Part shown: one piece after another, positions 5,869 to 6,134 of the stretch
How positions within the stretch are numbered: the stretch's first letter is position 1
How the letters are laid out: the number at the start of each line of letters is the position of its first letter
Source: Candidatus Aminicenantes bacterium UBA4820
GTDB taxonomy: Bacteria; Acidobacteriota; UBA4820
DNA: 6,134 nt
NCBI GenBank assembly: GCA_002402325.1
Contig: DHFQ01000052.1
Location: forward strand, 8,878-15,011
Direction: 5' to 3'
The notes under the pieces: model-generated
The model's input: the letters and a program-made list of their open reading frames with translations, nothing else
The model's database searches: none
Told to the model about the DNA's origin: nothing
Translations under genes and position numbers: made by a program

Positions 5869-6134
5869 TTTCCCTCCAGTAACTGATTTGCAACTTTCAA
5901 ACTTTCAAAAGTTCCTGCATCAGTCCAGTAACCTTTCAAAAAATCGTATCCAAGTTCATCTTTTTCAATGTAGGCATTGTTCACATCAGTAATTTCAAGT
6001 TCTCCTCTTTTGCTTGGTTTAAGTTTCTTTATGATTTCAAATACGGCTGAATCGTAAAAATAGATTCCCGTTACCGCGTAATCTGATTCTGGCTTTTTAG
6101 GTTTTTCTACTATCCTTACTACCTTCTCCCCTTT
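5865..6134 (-). CDS. rmlA: Glucose-1-phosphate thymidylyltransferase, C-terminal part
   Basis: The last 89 codons of a gene whose start lies beyond the right edge. The enzyme joins glucose-1-phosphate and dTTP to give dTDP-glucose and pyrophosphate, the first step of the pathway. The visible part reads VEKPKKPESDYAVTGIYFYD (9-28 of the fragment), then RGELEITDVNNAYI, then GYWTDAGTFESLKVAN. These are the conserved EKP, VTGxYFYD, RGExEITDVN and WxDxGT motifs of nucleotidyltransferases of this family. The Asp of WTDAGT is the expected metal ligand. The protein ends a few residues after the GTFESL helix, like the short RmlA form of about 240 residues, and lacks the longer C-terminal extension of the enterobacterial enzymes. 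A generic sugar-nucleotide transferase is conceivable, but the operon context points to RmlA. The stop overlaps the next start as ATGA. Confidence 0.92.
   Translation of the reverse strand, partial: KGEKVVRIVEKPKKPESDYAVTGIYFYDSAVFEIIKKLKPSKRGELEITDVNNAYIEKDELGYDFLKGYWTDAGTFESLKVANQLLEGK

Overview
The window is bacterial DNA, visibly AT-rich, with Lys/Glu/Ile-rich proteins and tightly packed, overlapping genes. This suits a low-GC, possibly thermophilic or candidate-phylum bacterium, but no gene here fixes the lineage. All convincing genes lie on the minus strand, so the biological reading order is from right to left.

Right and centre (6134 down to 820) is one long apparent operon. It opens with the four classic dTDP-L-rhamnose genes in the order rmlA (3' part only), rmlC-like, rmlD, rmlB, each joined to the next by a 4-base ATGA stop/start overlap. 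Together they would turn glucose-1-phosphate and dTTP into dTDP-L-rhamnose for surface polysaccharide. The same transcript then appears to continue into a nucleotidyltransferase-fold gene interrupted by a frameshift (3499-2925), a 70-residue basic protein that overlaps it (2941-2729), a diverged RmlB paralogue that has lost the dehydratase Asp (2725-1727), and a secreted YD/RHS-like repeat protein (1734-820).

Left (about 701 to 1) looks like a different compartment. Reading on the minus strand there is a small membrane-protein ORF (stop at 429), an 83-bp imperfect palindrome with integron attC architecture (381-298), and the start of a beta-class DNA methyltransferase (254 to beyond the edge). 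Gene, attC, gene, all on one strand, is the layout of an integron cassette array, so the rhamnose operon may abut the end of such an array. No integrase or attI is visible. The stretch 702-819 separates the two parts and holds no gene or terminator I can support.

The main points of interest are the attC-like element with its cassette-like neighbours, the frameshifted nucleotidyltransferase plus small-partner module inserted between two RmlB-type genes, and the RmlB paralogue with an altered active site.
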